A DNA stretch of 64,000 nt from Lentzea sp. NBRC 102530 (GTDB lineage Bacteria > Actinomycetota > Actinomycetes > Mycobacteriales > Pseudonocardiaceae). Position numbers and translations under genes: made by a program. This document shows, piece by piece, positions 17,341-25,949 of this stretch (position 1 is the first letter of the stretch; each line of letters opens with the position of its first letter). A model generated the notes under the pieces. The model worked only from the letters and a program-made list of their open reading frames with translations. It made no database searches and had not been told where the DNA came from. The stretch covers positions 124,001 through 188,000 of the forward strand of contig NZ_BSTF01000013.1 in the NCBI RefSeq assembly GCF_030269365.1. The letters run 5' to 3'.

Positions 17341-18459
17341 CTACCAGCCCTGCTGCTGACCGCCGTAGCCCTGCTGCGGGGGCTGGCCGTAGCCGCCCTG
17401 CTGGGGCTGCTGCGGGTAGCCGCCGGTCGAGGGCTGCTGCGGGTAGCCACCGGTCTGCGGCTGGCCGTAGCCGCCCTGACCGGGGTAGCCACCGCCCGCG
17501 GTGTCCGGCCAGTTGATGACGACCGTGCCGCAGATCTTGTCCGAGTAGGTCTCGTTCTTCGGCTTGTTCCACAGCGGCGACAGGTAGTTGATCAGCGAGC
17601 CGATGCCGCAGAGCAGGCCGAACGCGTAGTTCAGCAGGAGGCGCAGGAACGCGGTGCCACCGCCGGGCGGCTGCTGCGTGTCCTCCTTGATCACCTTGAT
17701 CTTGGCGACCTTCTTGCCGATCGACTGTCCGGTCGAGCCGCCCTTGAGGACGGTGTTCCAGATGAAGAAGCCGAACAGGCCGCCGTAGCCGACCACGTAC
17801 GCGATCAGCACGAGCATGCCGCCCGTGGACGCGTCACCGGTGGAGGCGCCGATGCCGGCGAAGATGGCGATGATGATGCCCGCCACGACGCCGGGGGCGA
17901 CGTAGTCGATCAGACCGGCGATGGCGCGCGGGCCCCACTCGGCGTAGCCGGTGGGCGGCATCGGAGCCATGCCGTAGCCCGGCTGGCCGTAGCCGGCGGG
18001 CGCGCCGCCGTAGCCGCCCGCGGCCGGCTGGCCGTACGGGTTCGACTGCGGAGCGCCGTAGGGCTGCTGCGGGGCGCCGTAGGCACCGGCCGCGGGCTGG
18101 CCGTACGGGTTGGACTGCGGTGCGCCGTACGGCTGCTGCGGCGGCTGCTGGCCGTAGGCCTGCTGCTGCGGAGCACCGTAAGCGGGCGGCTGCTGGGCCG
18201 GGAAACCGCCGGAGCCGGGGCCCTGCGCAGGGAAGCCACCCGAGGACGGGGGCACCTGCCCGGGGCTGACGACCTGGGTGGCGTCCGCGTTCTGCTGCGG
18301 TGCAGCGGGAGCCTGCCCTGGCGAGACGACCTGCGTCGCGTCCGGGTTGGGGTTCGCCGCTGCCGGCTGGCCACCTCCCGGAACGATCTGCGTTGCGTCC
18401 GCGTTGGGCTCCTGCGGCTGACCGCCGAACGGATTTCCTGGCGGCTGCGGAGCGTTCAT
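17341..18459 (-). CDS. RDD-family membrane protein with low-complexity ends (Pra-like)
   Basis: 372 residues. The N-terminal 170 residues are Pro/Gln/Gly/Tyr rich. They begin with three DATQ(I/V)V motifs whose threonines (23, 42, 61) are exactly 19 residues apart. A segment 'PYGAPQSNPYGQPAAG' then occurs twice. Residues about 175-310 form the RDD domain: 'WGPRAIAGLIDYVAPGVVAG' (the Arg-Asp-Asp region), two or three more helices, and 'GQSIGKKVAKIKVI'. The last 55 residues are again Gly/Gln/Pro/Tyr repeats. M. tuberculosis Rv1078 (proline-rich antigen homologue) occupies the same place. Function unknown. Threonine phosphorylation of the repeats is a guess from their spacing and acidic context. 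Confidence 0.85.
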   Translation of the reverse strand: MNAPQPPGNPFGGQPQEPNADATQIVPGGGQPAAANPNPDATQVVSPGQAPAAPQQNADATQVVSPGQVPPSSGGFPAQGPGSGGFPAQQPPAYGAPQQQAYGQQPPQQPYGAPQSNPYGQPAAGAYGAPQQPYGAPQSNPYGQPAAGGYGGAPAGYGQPGYGMAPMPPTGYAEWGPRAIAGLIDYVAPGVVAGIIIAIFAGIGASTGDASTGGMLVLIAYVVGYGGLFGFFIWNTVLKGGSTGQSIGKKVAKIKVIKEDTQQPPGGGTAFLRLLLNYAFGLLCGIGSLINYLSPLWNKPKNETYSDKICGTVVINWPDTAGGGYPGQGGYGQPQTGGYPQQPSTGGYPQQPQQGGYGQPPQQGYGGQQQGW

Positions 18460-18549
18460 CCGGTTTCCAACCCCCTTGGCTGGGCCGTGTACGAGTGAGA
18501 CAGGTGTTGATCTGGGGCGTCACGCTATCGGACGCACCGGGTTCTACGC

Positions 18550-19920
18550 TCAGCGACCAGCCAAGAACCCCAGAATGTCCTGTCGGGTCACGACACCGGC
18601 GGGCTTCCCGTCCTCCAGGACGAGGGCCGCGTCGGCGTGGGAGAGGGCGCTCATGGCGATGCCGACCGGCTCGCCGGCGCCGAGCGTGGGCAGCGGCGGC
18701 GACATGTGCTTGTCCAGGCGGTCGGCCAGCTGCGCCTTGCCGGCGAACAGCGCGTCGAGCAGGTCGCGCTCGTTGACGGCGCCCGCGACCTCGGCGGCCA
18801 TGATCGGCGGCTCGGCGTTGACGATCGGCATCTGCGAGACGCCGAACTCGCGCAGGATCGCGACGGCGTCACCGACGGTCTCGTTCGGGTGGGCGTGCAC
18901 GAGGTCGGGCAGCATGCCGCCCTTGCGGCGCAGCACGTCGCCGACGGTCGCGCCGGTCGAGTCGGGCGGCAGGAAGCCGTAGGACGCCATCCACCGGTCG
19001 TTGAAGACCTTGGACAGGTAGCCGCGGCCACCGTCGGGGAGGATCACGACCACGACGGCGTCTTCCGGCAGGTCCTTCGCGATGCGCAGCGCGGCGGCGG
19101 CCGCCATGCCGCAGGAACCGCCGACGAGCAGGCCTTCCTCCCGGGCGAGGCGGCGGGTGATGTCGAACGAGTCGGCGTCGGAGACCTCGATGATCTGGTC
19201 GGCGACGGTCTTGTCGTACGCCTCGGGCCAGAAGTCCTCGCCGACGCCCTCGACCAGGTACGGGCGGCCGGTGCCGCCGGAGTACACCGAACCCTCCGGG
19301 TCGGCGCCGATGACCTGCACCGCGCCCTCGGAGATGTCCTTGAGGTAGCGGCCGGTGCCGGAGATGGTGCCGCCGGTGCCGACGCCCGCGACGAAGTGCG
19401 TGATCTTTCCTTCGGTCTGCCGCCAGATCTCGGGGCCGGTCTGGTGGTAGTGGCTCGCCGGGTTCTCCGGGTTGGAGTACTGGTCGGGCTTCCACGCGCC
19501 GGGGATCTCGCGAACCAGCCGGTCGGAGACGTTGTAGTACGAGTCGGGGTGCTCGGGCGCGACCGCCGTCGGGCACACCACGACCTCGGCGCCGTAGGCC
19601 TTGAGGACGTTGCGCTTGTCCTCGCTGACCTTGTCCGGGCACACGAAGACGCACTTGTAGCCCTTGCGCTGGGCCACCAGCGCCAGGCCGACGCCGGTGT
19701 TGCCCGAGGTCGGCTCGACGATCGTGCCGCCGGGCTTGAGCGCGCCGGAGCGCTCAGCGGCCTCGACCATGCGCAGCGCGATGCGGTCCTTCACGCTGCC
19801 GCCGGGGTTCAGGTACTCGACCTTGGCCAGCACCGTGGCCTTGATGCCCGAGGTCAGGGAGTTGAGCTTGACCAGCGGCGTGTTGCCGACCAGATCGACG
19901 ACGTGCTCGACGTACTCCAC
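18550..19920 (-). CDS. cbs: Cystathionine beta-synthase
   Basis: 456 residues. A fold-type-II PLP domain has 'LNPGGSVKDRIALRMVE' (PLP Lys44), 'EPTSGNTGVGLAL', 'GVGTGGTISGTGRYLK' and 'VGGSCGMAAAAAL'. The C-terminal Bateman pair of CBS domains (about 335-456) is the regulatory part, where eukaryotic homologues bind AdoMet. It condenses serine or O-acetylserine with homocysteine to cystathionine, feeding reverse transsulfuration with the neighbouring metB product. No haem-binding N-terminal extension is present, as usual in bacteria. Confidence 0.94.
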   Translation of the reverse strand: MEYVEHVVDLVGNTPLVKLNSLTSGIKATVLAKVEYLNPGGSVKDRIALRMVEAAERSGALKPGGTIVEPTSGNTGVGLALVAQRKGYKCVFVCPDKVSEDKRNVLKAYGAEVVVCPTAVAPEHPDSYYNVSDRLVREIPGAWKPDQYSNPENPASHYHQTGPEIWRQTEGKITHFVAGVGTGGTISGTGRYLKDISEGAVQVIGADPEGSVYSGGTGRPYLVEGVGEDFWPEAYDKTVADQIIEVSDADSFDITRRLAREEGLLVGGSCGMAAAAALRIAKDLPEDAVVVVILPDGGRGYLSKVFNDRWMASYGFLPPDSTGATVGDVLRRKGGMLPDLVHAHPNETVGDAVAILREFGVSQMPIVNAEPPIMAAEVAGAVNERDLLDALFAGKAQLADRLDKHMSPPLPTLGAGEPVGIAMSALSHADAALVLEDGKPAGVVTRQDILGFLAGR

Positions 19921-20037
19921 CGGTATCCACTCCCTGTTCCACTCTCCGAGATAGCGAAACGAAGCCTAGCTCTAGTGGCTGCGGAGGTTAATTCGAACGG
20001 CGGTGCCGACGATTCCACTGGAGAAGAGGTGGTGCGG

Positions 20038-20907
20038 ATGATCGGGCTGAGGACGCTGCGGGCGGTGGCCATGACGGCCGCGACGCTCGGAGGGCTGTCG
20101 GGTGCGGCCATCGGCCTGCTCACCGAGCAGGGCAGACGTGCTCGGGTGGCGATCGGGGTGCTGGAACACCTCTGGCCGGCGCCCGACGGCGTGTACCTCG
20201 ACGACGGCCGCGACCCGTTGCGGTTCGCGGTGCTCGGGGACTCGATGGCGGTGGGCGTCGGTGTGACCCATCCCTCGCAGATGCCGGGTGTGTTGCTGGC
20301 CGAGGCGCTCGCCGAGGAGGCCGAACGGCCGGTGCGCCTCTCGACGTACGCCGTCAGCGGCTCCACCACCCGTGACCTGGTGCCCCAGGTCGACGCGGCC
20401 GTGCTGGACGACCCGCAGGTCGCGTTGATCATCATCGGCGCGAACGACGTGACGTCGCGGCTGGGCACCGGCGAGTCGGCCCGGTTGCTGGCCGAGCAGG
20501 TGCGCAAGCTCCGCGCCGTCGGTTGTGGCGTCGTCGTCGGCACCTGCCCCGACCTGGGCACCGTGCGGCCGATCCCGCAGCCGTTGCGGATGGTCGGGCG
20601 CCAGTACAGCCGGCGGCTCGCGGCCATGCAGACCGTCGCGGTGCGCCGTGCGGGCGGCGTGCCGGTGTCGTTGGCGAACCTGCTGGCACCGGAGTTCACG
20701 GCGCGGCTCGACATGTTCAGCTCGGACCGGTTCCACCCGAGCGCGGTGGGATACGAGGCCGCGGCGGGTGTGCTGCTGGCGCCGTTGTGCCAGGTGGCAG
20801 GGCTGCAGCCGGGCTGGGTCGCGCCGGTGCTGCCGTTGCGGTCGGCGGCGGCTCTGGCCGTGCGGCCGTCACGGGTGCCGTCGTGGCTGCTGAAGCGGCA
20901 CGCATGA
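20038..20907 (+). CDS. Membrane-anchored SGNH/GDSL hydrolase
   Basis: 289 residues from ATG 20038; the frame is open far upstream, but that part is antisense to cbs. The N-terminus has a membrane or signal segment (residues 5-25). The block I serine is in 'VLGDSMAVGVG', block III is 'IIIGANDVTSR', and the catalytic Asp/His pair is in 'SSDRFHPSAVGY' near the C-terminus. It is probably an extracytoplasmic esterase or lipase of unknown substrate. M. tuberculosis Rv1075c has the same position between cbs and fadA3. Followed 91 bases later by the thiolase on the same strand. Confidence 0.85.
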   Translation: MIGLRTLRAVAMTAATLGGLSGAAIGLLTEQGRRARVAIGVLEHLWPAPDGVYLDDGRDPLRFAVLGDSMAVGVGVTHPSQMPGVLLAEALAEEAERPVRLSTYAVSGSTTRDLVPQVDAAVLDDPQVALIIIGANDVTSRLGTGESARLLAEQVRKLRAVGCGVVVGTCPDLGTVRPIPQPLRMVGRQYSRRLAAMQTVAVRRAGGVPVSLANLLAPEFTARLDMFSSDRFHPSAVGYEAAAGVLLAPLCQVAGLQPGWVAPVLPLRSAAALAVRPSRVPSWLLKRHA

Positions 20908-20998
20908 GTTTCGGAATCCTCGTCACTCGCGCTGGCCGGGGTGAGCGGGCGTTAACTAGGCTCGACGGCAACCTTGACTCTCAACGAGGAGTTTCGTG

Positions 20999-22219
20999 AT
21001 GCCTGAGGCCGTGATCGTCTCCGCCGCCCGCTCCCCCATCGGACGCGCGGGCAAGGGTTCGCTGAAGGACGTCCGTCCCGACGACCTGGTGGCGCGGATG
21101 ATCCGCGCGGCGCTGGACAAGGTGCCGCAGCTCGACCCCGCGCAGATCGACGACCTGATGCTCGGCTGCGGCCTGCCCGGCGGCGAGCAGGGCTTCAACA
21201 TGGCGCGCATCGTGTCCGTGCTGCTGGGTTACGACAATCTGCCCGGCACGACCGTGACGCGGTACTGCGCCTCGTCGTTGCAGACGACCCGCATGGCGCT
21301 GCACGCCATCAAGGCGGGCGAGGGCGACGTGTTCATCTCGGCCGGTGTCGAGGCGGTGTCGCGGTTCGCCAAGGGCAGCTCCGACTCGTGGCCGGACACG
21401 CACAACCCGCTGTTCGGCGAGGCGGAGGCGCGCACGGCCGCCACCGCCGCTTCCGGCGCCTCCGAGTGGGTCGACCCGCGCACGCTGGACGTCGTCCCGG
21501 ACGTCTACATCCCGATGGGCCAGACCGCGGAGAACCTGGCGCTGCTCAAGGGCGTCTCGCGCCAGGAGATGGACGAGTTCGGCGTCCGGTCGCAGAACCT
21601 CGCCGAGAAGGCGATCGCGGACGGCTTCTGGGCCCGCGAGATCACCCCGGTCGAGCTGCCCGACGGCACCGTCGTCTCCGCTGACGACGGCCCGCGCGCC
21701 GGCGTCACCTACGAGGCCGTGTCGCAGCTCAAGCCGGTCTTCCGCCCCGACGGCCGCATCAACGCCGGCAACTGCTGCCCGCTCAACGACGGCGCCGCGG
21801 CCCTCGTGATCATGTCCGACACCAAGGCCCAGCAGCTCGGCATCACGCCGCTGGCCCGCATCGTGTCGACCGGCGTCTCGGGCCTGTCGCCGGAGATCAT
21901 GGGCCTCGGCCCGGTCGAGGCGTCGAAGCGCGCCCTCGCGCTGGCCGGCCTGTCGATCTCCGACATCGACCTCGTCGAGATCAACGAGGCGTTCGCCGCC
22001 CAGGTCATCCCGTCCTACCAGGACCTCGGCATCGACCTGGACCGCCTGAACGTCAACGGTGGCGCCATCGCCGTCGGCCACCCGTTCGGCATGACGGGCG
22101 CGCGCATCACCACGACGTTGATCAATTCGCTCCAGTTCCACGACAAGCAGTTCGGCCTGGAGACGATGTGCGTCGGCGGCGGCCAGGGCATGGCGATGGT
22201 CATCGAGCGGCTGAGCTGA
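20999..22219 (+). CDS. fadA: Acetyl-CoA acetyltransferase / 3-ketoacyl-CoA thiolase
   Basis: 406 residues; GAGGAG precedes the ATG at 20999 by 7 bases. Thiolase motifs are complete: nucleophilic Cys in 'TRYCASSLQTTRMA', 'NGGAIAVGHPFGMTGARI' with the catalytic His, and the second Cys in 'ETMCVGGGQGMAMVI'. It cleaves or forms 3-ketoacyl-CoA; biosynthetic and degradative thiolases cannot be told apart here. Order matches M. tuberculosis fadA3 (Rv1074c). A TAGGCT -10-like element sits at 20957-20962. A stem-loop terminator follows. Confidence 0.92.
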   Translation: MPEAVIVSAARSPIGRAGKGSLKDVRPDDLVARMIRAALDKVPQLDPAQIDDLMLGCGLPGGEQGFNMARIVSVLLGYDNLPGTTVTRYCASSLQTTRMALHAIKAGEGDVFISAGVEAVSRFAKGSSDSWPDTHNPLFGEAEARTAATAASGASEWVDPRTLDVVPDVYIPMGQTAENLALLKGVSRQEMDEFGVRSQNLAEKAIADGFWAREITPVELPDGTVVSADDGPRAGVTYEAVSQLKPVFRPDGRINAGNCCPLNDGAAALVIMSDTKAQQLGITPLARIVSTGVSGLSPEIMGLGPVEASKRALALAGLSISDIDLVEINEAFAAQVIPSYQDLGIDLDRLNVNGGAIAVGHPFGMTGARITTTLINSLQFHDKQFGLETMCVGGGQGMAMVIERLS

Positions 22220-22264
22220 GCGTTTGCTCGCTTTCGCACCAAGATCTGCAAATTGACGCTTGCA

Positions 22265-22295
22265 AGTAGCTCCGCTTCACCCGAACGGAGCTACT
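22265..22295 (+). terminator. Stem-loop terminator after the thiolase gene
   Basis: AGTAGCTCCG and CGGAGCTACT form a perfect 10-bp stem around an 11-base loop, 46 bases beyond the stop. CTTG and CAAG just outside can extend the pairing. Confidence 0.75.
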
Positions 22296-22393
22296 CACAA
22301 GCCCCCTTTCTGCCGATGAGATGAATCATCGCCCAATGGCGTCATCTGGCGAGGGGAAGTCCGTCCCTACCGATGAGTAAGGAGGGGTCGGAC

Positions 22394-22603
22394 ATGCCCT
22401 ACGTGTGGTGGCAAAGCGAATACGACCTGCAATGCCATGCTTTCTCCCTCGATCAAGCCGAAGGCCCGCGCAGCTTTTACGAGGCGGTTTGCGACCATTC
22501 GGTGCCGGACGAACGGGTCTCGCGGGCCCAGGCGGGTGCGCTCTGCGTGGACTGCCTGATCAAGGTCGGCACCGAACTGCCGGACGTGCGCTGGCGCGTC
22601 TGA
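22394..22603 (+). CDS. Small Cys/His-rich protein, possible zinc ribbon
   Basis: 69 residues from the ATG after AAGGAGG (22380-22386), a near-perfect ribosome site. It begins MPYVWWQSEYDLQCHAF and contains 'VCDHSV' and 'CVDCLIKVG'. The two Cys/His pairs (C-x-H early, C-x-x-C late) suggest one bound zinc. I recognise it as a kind of short protein seen in Pseudonocardiaceae but know no function. It is isolated by its own promoter-sized gap of 175 bases. Confidence 0.7.
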   Translation: MPYVWWQSEYDLQCHAFSLDQAEGPRSFYEAVCDHSVPDERVSRAQAGALCVDCLIKVGTELPDVRWRV

Positions 22604-22609
22604 CGCGCG

Positions 22610-23020
22610 CTAAGCCAGACGCATGCCGATACTCGCCGGTGCGCTCTCCACGAACCCATGTCGTGCGTAGAGACGACGGCCGGGCGGGTCGGCCAGCAGG
22701 TTGACGTACGCGTTGGGCGCGTGCGCTTTGATGCGCTCGACCAACGCGGTGAGGATCGCGTCACCGATGCCTTTGCGTTGATGGTCCGGCAGCACCGCCA
22801 TGTCGATGACGTGGAAGTACCAGCCGCCGTCGCTGAGCACCCGGCCCATGCCGACGGTTTCACCTGATTCCACGTGAATGACGATTGCGCTGGCCCACGC
22901 GCCGTCGATGCCGTTTTCGGCTTCCTGCCTGGTGCGCGCACTCAGTCCGGATTCCGCACGCAGTCGCAGGTAGTCGTCCACTGACGGCGGTTCCTGGACG
23001 AGCCGATAGGCCGAATCCAC
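22610..23020 (-). CDS. GNAT family N-acetyltransferase
   Basis: 136 residues, a compact single GNAT domain. 'YFHVIDMAVLPDHQRKGIGDAILTALVERI' holds beta4 and the acetyl-CoA loop (Q-R-K-G-I-G). 'LLADPPGRRLYARHGFVE' is the terminal part. This short form is common in bacteria and its substrate is unknown. Same strand as the HEAT-like gene just upstream, with a 12-base gap, so probably an operon. Confidence 0.85.
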   Translation of the reverse strand: MDSAYRLVQEPPSVDDYLRLRAESGLSARTRQEAENGIDGAWASAIVIHVESGETVGMGRVLSDGGWYFHVIDMAVLPDHQRKGIGDAILTALVERIKAHAPNAYVNLLADPPGRRLYARHGFVESAPASIGMRLA

Positions 23021-23032
23021 CGCAATTCCCCC

Positions 23033-23368
23033 TCAGTTGTGCGCATTGTTCGCGCGATGACGATAGAGGGCGGTGCGCGCCTCTTTGGTGTCGAGCTTCC
23101 GCAGACCGGTGACGGCCCAGCTCGCGAACGATTCGTCCTCGTGGCCGAGGTGTTCGACCAGGATCGGCAACGCCTCCGGTGACCGGGCGTCACCGACCAG
23201 CTCAAGCAGCCAGCACCGCAGGCCGTGGTCCTCCTCCGCCCGGAAAGCCGCGATCAACTCGCCGAGGTGCTCCGCCGCGTGCGGCTGGAGCAGCCCGAAC
23301 CCGTCCTCCCGGGCCTGCGGGTCGCGGCGGCGCATCAGCCACATCGCCCGCTCGAAGTGGTTCGTCAT
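23033..23368 (-). CDS. Small HEAT-repeat-like protein
   Basis: 111 residues, all helical. Two repeat-like units can be seen: 'HLGELIAAFRAEEDHGLRCWLLELVGD' and 'ALPILVEHLGHEDESFASWAVTGLRKL', each with the paired amphipathic helices of HEAT or PBS-lyase repeats. Probably a protein-interaction module. It precedes a GNAT gene by 12 bases. Confidence 0.7.
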   Translation of the reverse strand: MTNHFERAMWLMRRRDPQAREDGFGLLQPHAAEHLGELIAAFRAEEDHGLRCWLLELVGDARSPEALPILVEHLGHEDESFASWAVTGLRKLDTKEARTALYRHRANNAHN

Positions 23369-23388
23369 CCCCGTCCCCCTGAAACACC

Positions 23389-23422
23389 GGAGGGGCGCCC
23401 CGCCGCAGCGGAACGCCCCTCC
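23389..23422 (-). terminator. Terminator after the Bax-inhibitor-1 gene
   Basis: GGAGGGGCG and CGCCCCTCC pair over 9 bp with a 16-base G+C-rich loop, 16 bases beyond the stop of the minus-strand gene at 23438. Confidence 0.65.
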
Positions 23423-23437
23423 AGCACACCCGAAGCG

Positions 23438-24241
23438 TCAGTCCGAGTTGAAGTACGACAGCAGGCGCAGGATCTCGGTGTACAGCCACACGAGGGTGAC
23501 GGTGAGACCGAACGCGATCTGCCACGCGTACTTGGCCGGCACGCCGGCGCGGATCGCCTGGTCGGCGGCGTCGAAGTCGATCAGGAAGCTGAACGCCGCG
23601 AGGCCGATGCAGACGAGGCTGAAGATGATGGCGATCGGGCCGCCCGAGCGGATGCCGAGGCCTTCACCGGAGCCGAAGAAGCTCAGGATGAAGTTGAACA
23701 GCATCAGGACGCCGACACCGATGATGGCGCCGGTGATCCACTTGGTGAACTTCGGCGTCACGCGGACAGCACCGGTCTTGTAGACCACGAGCATGCCGAG
23801 GAACACGCCGAGCGTGCCGATCACGGCCTGGCCGATGACCGCGATGCCGTTGCCCGGTACCACGTTGTCGAGCGCGCGGCCGATGATGTAGCTGATGCCA
23901 CCGAGGAAGATGCCTTCCGCGACGGCGTACGCGATCACGAGCGGCGGGCTCGGGTTGCGCTTGAACATGATGATCAGCGCGAGCACGAGGCCGACGATCG
24001 CCGCGGGGAACGCGAGGGCGTAAAGGCCGGTCACGAAGGTGGCGACCGCGCCCACGGCGACCACGCCGAGGGTGATGGCGGTCTTGGTGACGACGTCGTC
24101 GATCGTCATCGGCCGCTCGCTGGTCAGCGGCGGCGGGGCCTGCTGGTAGCCAGCCTGTTCTGGCTGGCCAAAGCCTGCGTAGCCTCCGTACCCGCCGCCT
24201 GTCGGCAGGTTACGGAAAGCCGGGTTGCTGCTCGAGCGCAC
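23438..24241 (-). CDS. Bax inhibitor-1/YccA-family membrane protein
   Basis: 267 residues. A cytosolic Gly/Tyr/Gln-rich N-terminus (about 45 residues) is followed by seven hydrophobic helices from about residue 52 to 255. 'ERPMTIDDVVTKTAITLGVVA' opens the domain and 'TVTLVWLYTEILRLLSYF' ends it, the usual closing of bacterial BI-1 proteins. Family members act as pH-sensitive calcium leak channels in one structural study; the role here is not known. M. tuberculosis Rv1072 is the positional match. Confidence 0.88.
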   Translation of the reverse strand: MRSSSNPAFRNLPTGGGYGGYAGFGQPEQAGYQQAPPPLTSERPMTIDDVVTKTAITLGVVAVGAVATFVTGLYALAFPAAIVGLVLALIIMFKRNPSPPLVIAYAVAEGIFLGGISYIIGRALDNVVPGNGIAVIGQAVIGTLGVFLGMLVVYKTGAVRVTPKFTKWITGAIIGVGVLMLFNFILSFFGSGEGLGIRSGGPIAIIFSLVCIGLAAFSFLIDFDAADQAIRAGVPAKYAWQIAFGLTVTLVWLYTEILRLLSYFNSD

Positions 24242-24560
24242 CTGGTCCTCCTGGGGCGTTGCTTTACGCCGTCACGGGGTACAACGAGCACGTTCCGTGC
24301 TGTGTTCCCCGTCGGTAAAGGCGACTTTACCCGCAACGACGATCACACGTGCGCAAATACTGCGCTAACTCCGGAGCGTAGTGAGACTACGGCGTGTCGC
24401 GGCGTGTCACCCACAATGGGAGTAACACCCGTCACATTTCAATCACGTTCACACCCTGGGTAGCGCGAGACTTCCCCCTCGTGGCGGCTTGTCCCCGTTC
24501 TGGGGGACCGACAAGCTCGCACGCGGGATACACACAGGTCAGAGGGGATCACGATTCACC
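24242..24560. other. Intergenic region upstream of the surface protein/sortase operon
   Basis: 319 bases between divergent genes, without a credible coding frame. It contains a small perfect hairpin CGTAGT-GAG-ACTACG at 24377-24391 and a purine-rich AGAGGGG 13 bases before the ATG at 24561. It must hold both promoters; none is clear enough to mark. Confidence 0.5.
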
Positions 24561-25949
24561 ATGGGCTGGAAACGTCTGGCCGCCGTGGCGATGGTTTCGG
24601 GGCTCGCGCTCCTCACCGTCCCCGCGACGGCGACAGCTGTCGGCGTCAAGGGCATCGGCCACAACGCGTCAGGGCTCCAGCCCAACGCCACACCCGGTAG
24701 CGAGTGGCACGGCTCATACGTCTGGCAGGGCAAGCACGTGTGGTGCGTGCAGTACGCCCTGCCCGCGCCGGACAGCAACGTCGGCTACCAGGAGGGCGAC
24801 GAGCTCAAGACCAAGGCCGGCAAGTCGCTCGCCCCGGACATCGCGGCCAACATCTCCTACCTGCTGCTGCGCTACTCCACGACGCAGTCGCCGGACGAGG
24901 CCGCGGCGCTCGCGCACCTGCTGCACACGTGGACGTCCGTCGTGGACGGTCCGGTGCGGCTCGACACGACCGACCCGAAGCTCCTCGCCTACGACTCCGC
25001 CTTCTACGCCGCGCGTCTGCCGCAGTCCGTGATGGACACCGTCGCGCGCATCAAGGCCGACGCCGAAGCCAACCGCGGCCCGTGGAAGCTCACGGCCACC
25101 GCGCCGAAGGAGCCGCTGATCATCGGCGCCGAGTCCACCTGGACCACGTCGTTGCTCAAGGCCAACGACAAGGGCGTCACGAACGCCCCGATCGCCTTCA
25201 CGCTGACCGACGCGAAGCTCGCCGACGGTTCGACCAGCGGCACGGTCAAGACCGGCGCCGACGGCAGCCCGGCCGCGATCAAGCTGGTGGCCACCGGCCC
25301 GAAGCCCGCGATCGCCGTCACCGCGGACTCCCCGGCCGACCGGCCCGTCGTGCACTTCCCGATCCAGACCGAGAACATGCAGCGCATGGTCACGACCGGC
25401 GGCGAGAAGAAGCTGAACGCCGGCGCGAACACCACCGCGAAGACCGCGCCGGGCGCCGTGAAGATCACGAAGATCGACTCGGAGACCAAGAAGGCCATCC
25501 CGGGCGTCGCGCTGCGCGTCACCGCGAAGGACCAGACGAAGGCCGCGAAGAAGCAGGACGACACGGACCTCGTCGGCACCGACGGCAAGCCGCTCGTGCT
25601 GCAGACAGGTCCCGACGGCACGGTCGAGGTGCCGGACCTGCGCACGCCGCAGGAGATCTGCCTCGTCGAGGTGTCCGCGCCCAAGGGTTACGAGGAGTTC
25701 TTCGACCCGAAGGCCCCGCCGTCGGCGTGCGGCACGCTGGCCGCGGGCCAGACGCTCGCGCTCGAACTGGTGAACAAGCCGAACACGCCCGTCGTGCCGA
25801 GCACGATCCCCGCGGGCGCGGACGGCCGGACGCCGGTCGCGACCGCGTCGTTCGACACGCAGCTGCGTCCGGGCCTGATGCTCGCCGTGGGTGGACTGGT
25901 GCTGCTCGGTGCGGCGCTGGCAGGCTTCCTGGTGTGGCGCAGGCAGTGA
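24561..25949 (+). CDS. Secreted, membrane-anchored surface protein with a prealbumin-like repeat
   Basis: 462 residues. Signal peptide at 1-27. Residues 45-130 include 'WQGKHVWCVQYALPAP' and 'DEAAALAHLLHTW', a layout reminiscent of Cys-containing thioester domains but without the usual partner Gln. A middle beta region (about 165-290) is followed by a SpaA/Cna-B-like domain ('VKITKIDSETKKAIPGVALRV' in two pieces around residue 298, ending 'EVSAPKGYEEFFDP'). A single membrane helix with RRQ at the end closes the protein. It is coupled to a sortase gene by a 4-base overlap, so it is the likely client, although no LPXTG-type motif is visible before the helix. Confidence 0.8.
   Translation: MGWKRLAAVAMVSGLALLTVPATATAVGVKGIGHNASGLQPNATPGSEWHGSYVWQGKHVWCVQYALPAPDSNVGYQEGDELKTKAGKSLAPDIAANISYLLLRYSTTQSPDEAAALAHLLHTWTSVVDGPVRLDTTDPKLLAYDSAFYAARLPQSVMDTVARIKADAEANRGPWKLTATAPKEPLIIGAESTWTTSLLKANDKGVTNAPIAFTLTDAKLADGSTSGTVKTGADGSPAAIKLVATGPKPAIAVTADSPADRPVVHFPIQTENMQRMVTTGGEKKLNAGANTTAKTAPGAVKITKIDSETKKAIPGVALRVTAKDQTKAAKKQDDTDLVGTDGKPLVLQTGPDGTVEVPDLRTPQEICLVEVSAPKGYEEFFDPKAPPSACGTLAAGQTLALELVNKPNTPVVPSTIPAGADGRTPVATASFDTQLRPGLMLAVGGLVLLGAALAGFLVWRRQ

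Noticed and set aside
18637..20037. Upstream extension of the SGNH hydrolase frame
   Set aside because: It runs antisense through cbs; the protein has a natural membrane segment right after the ATG at 20038.
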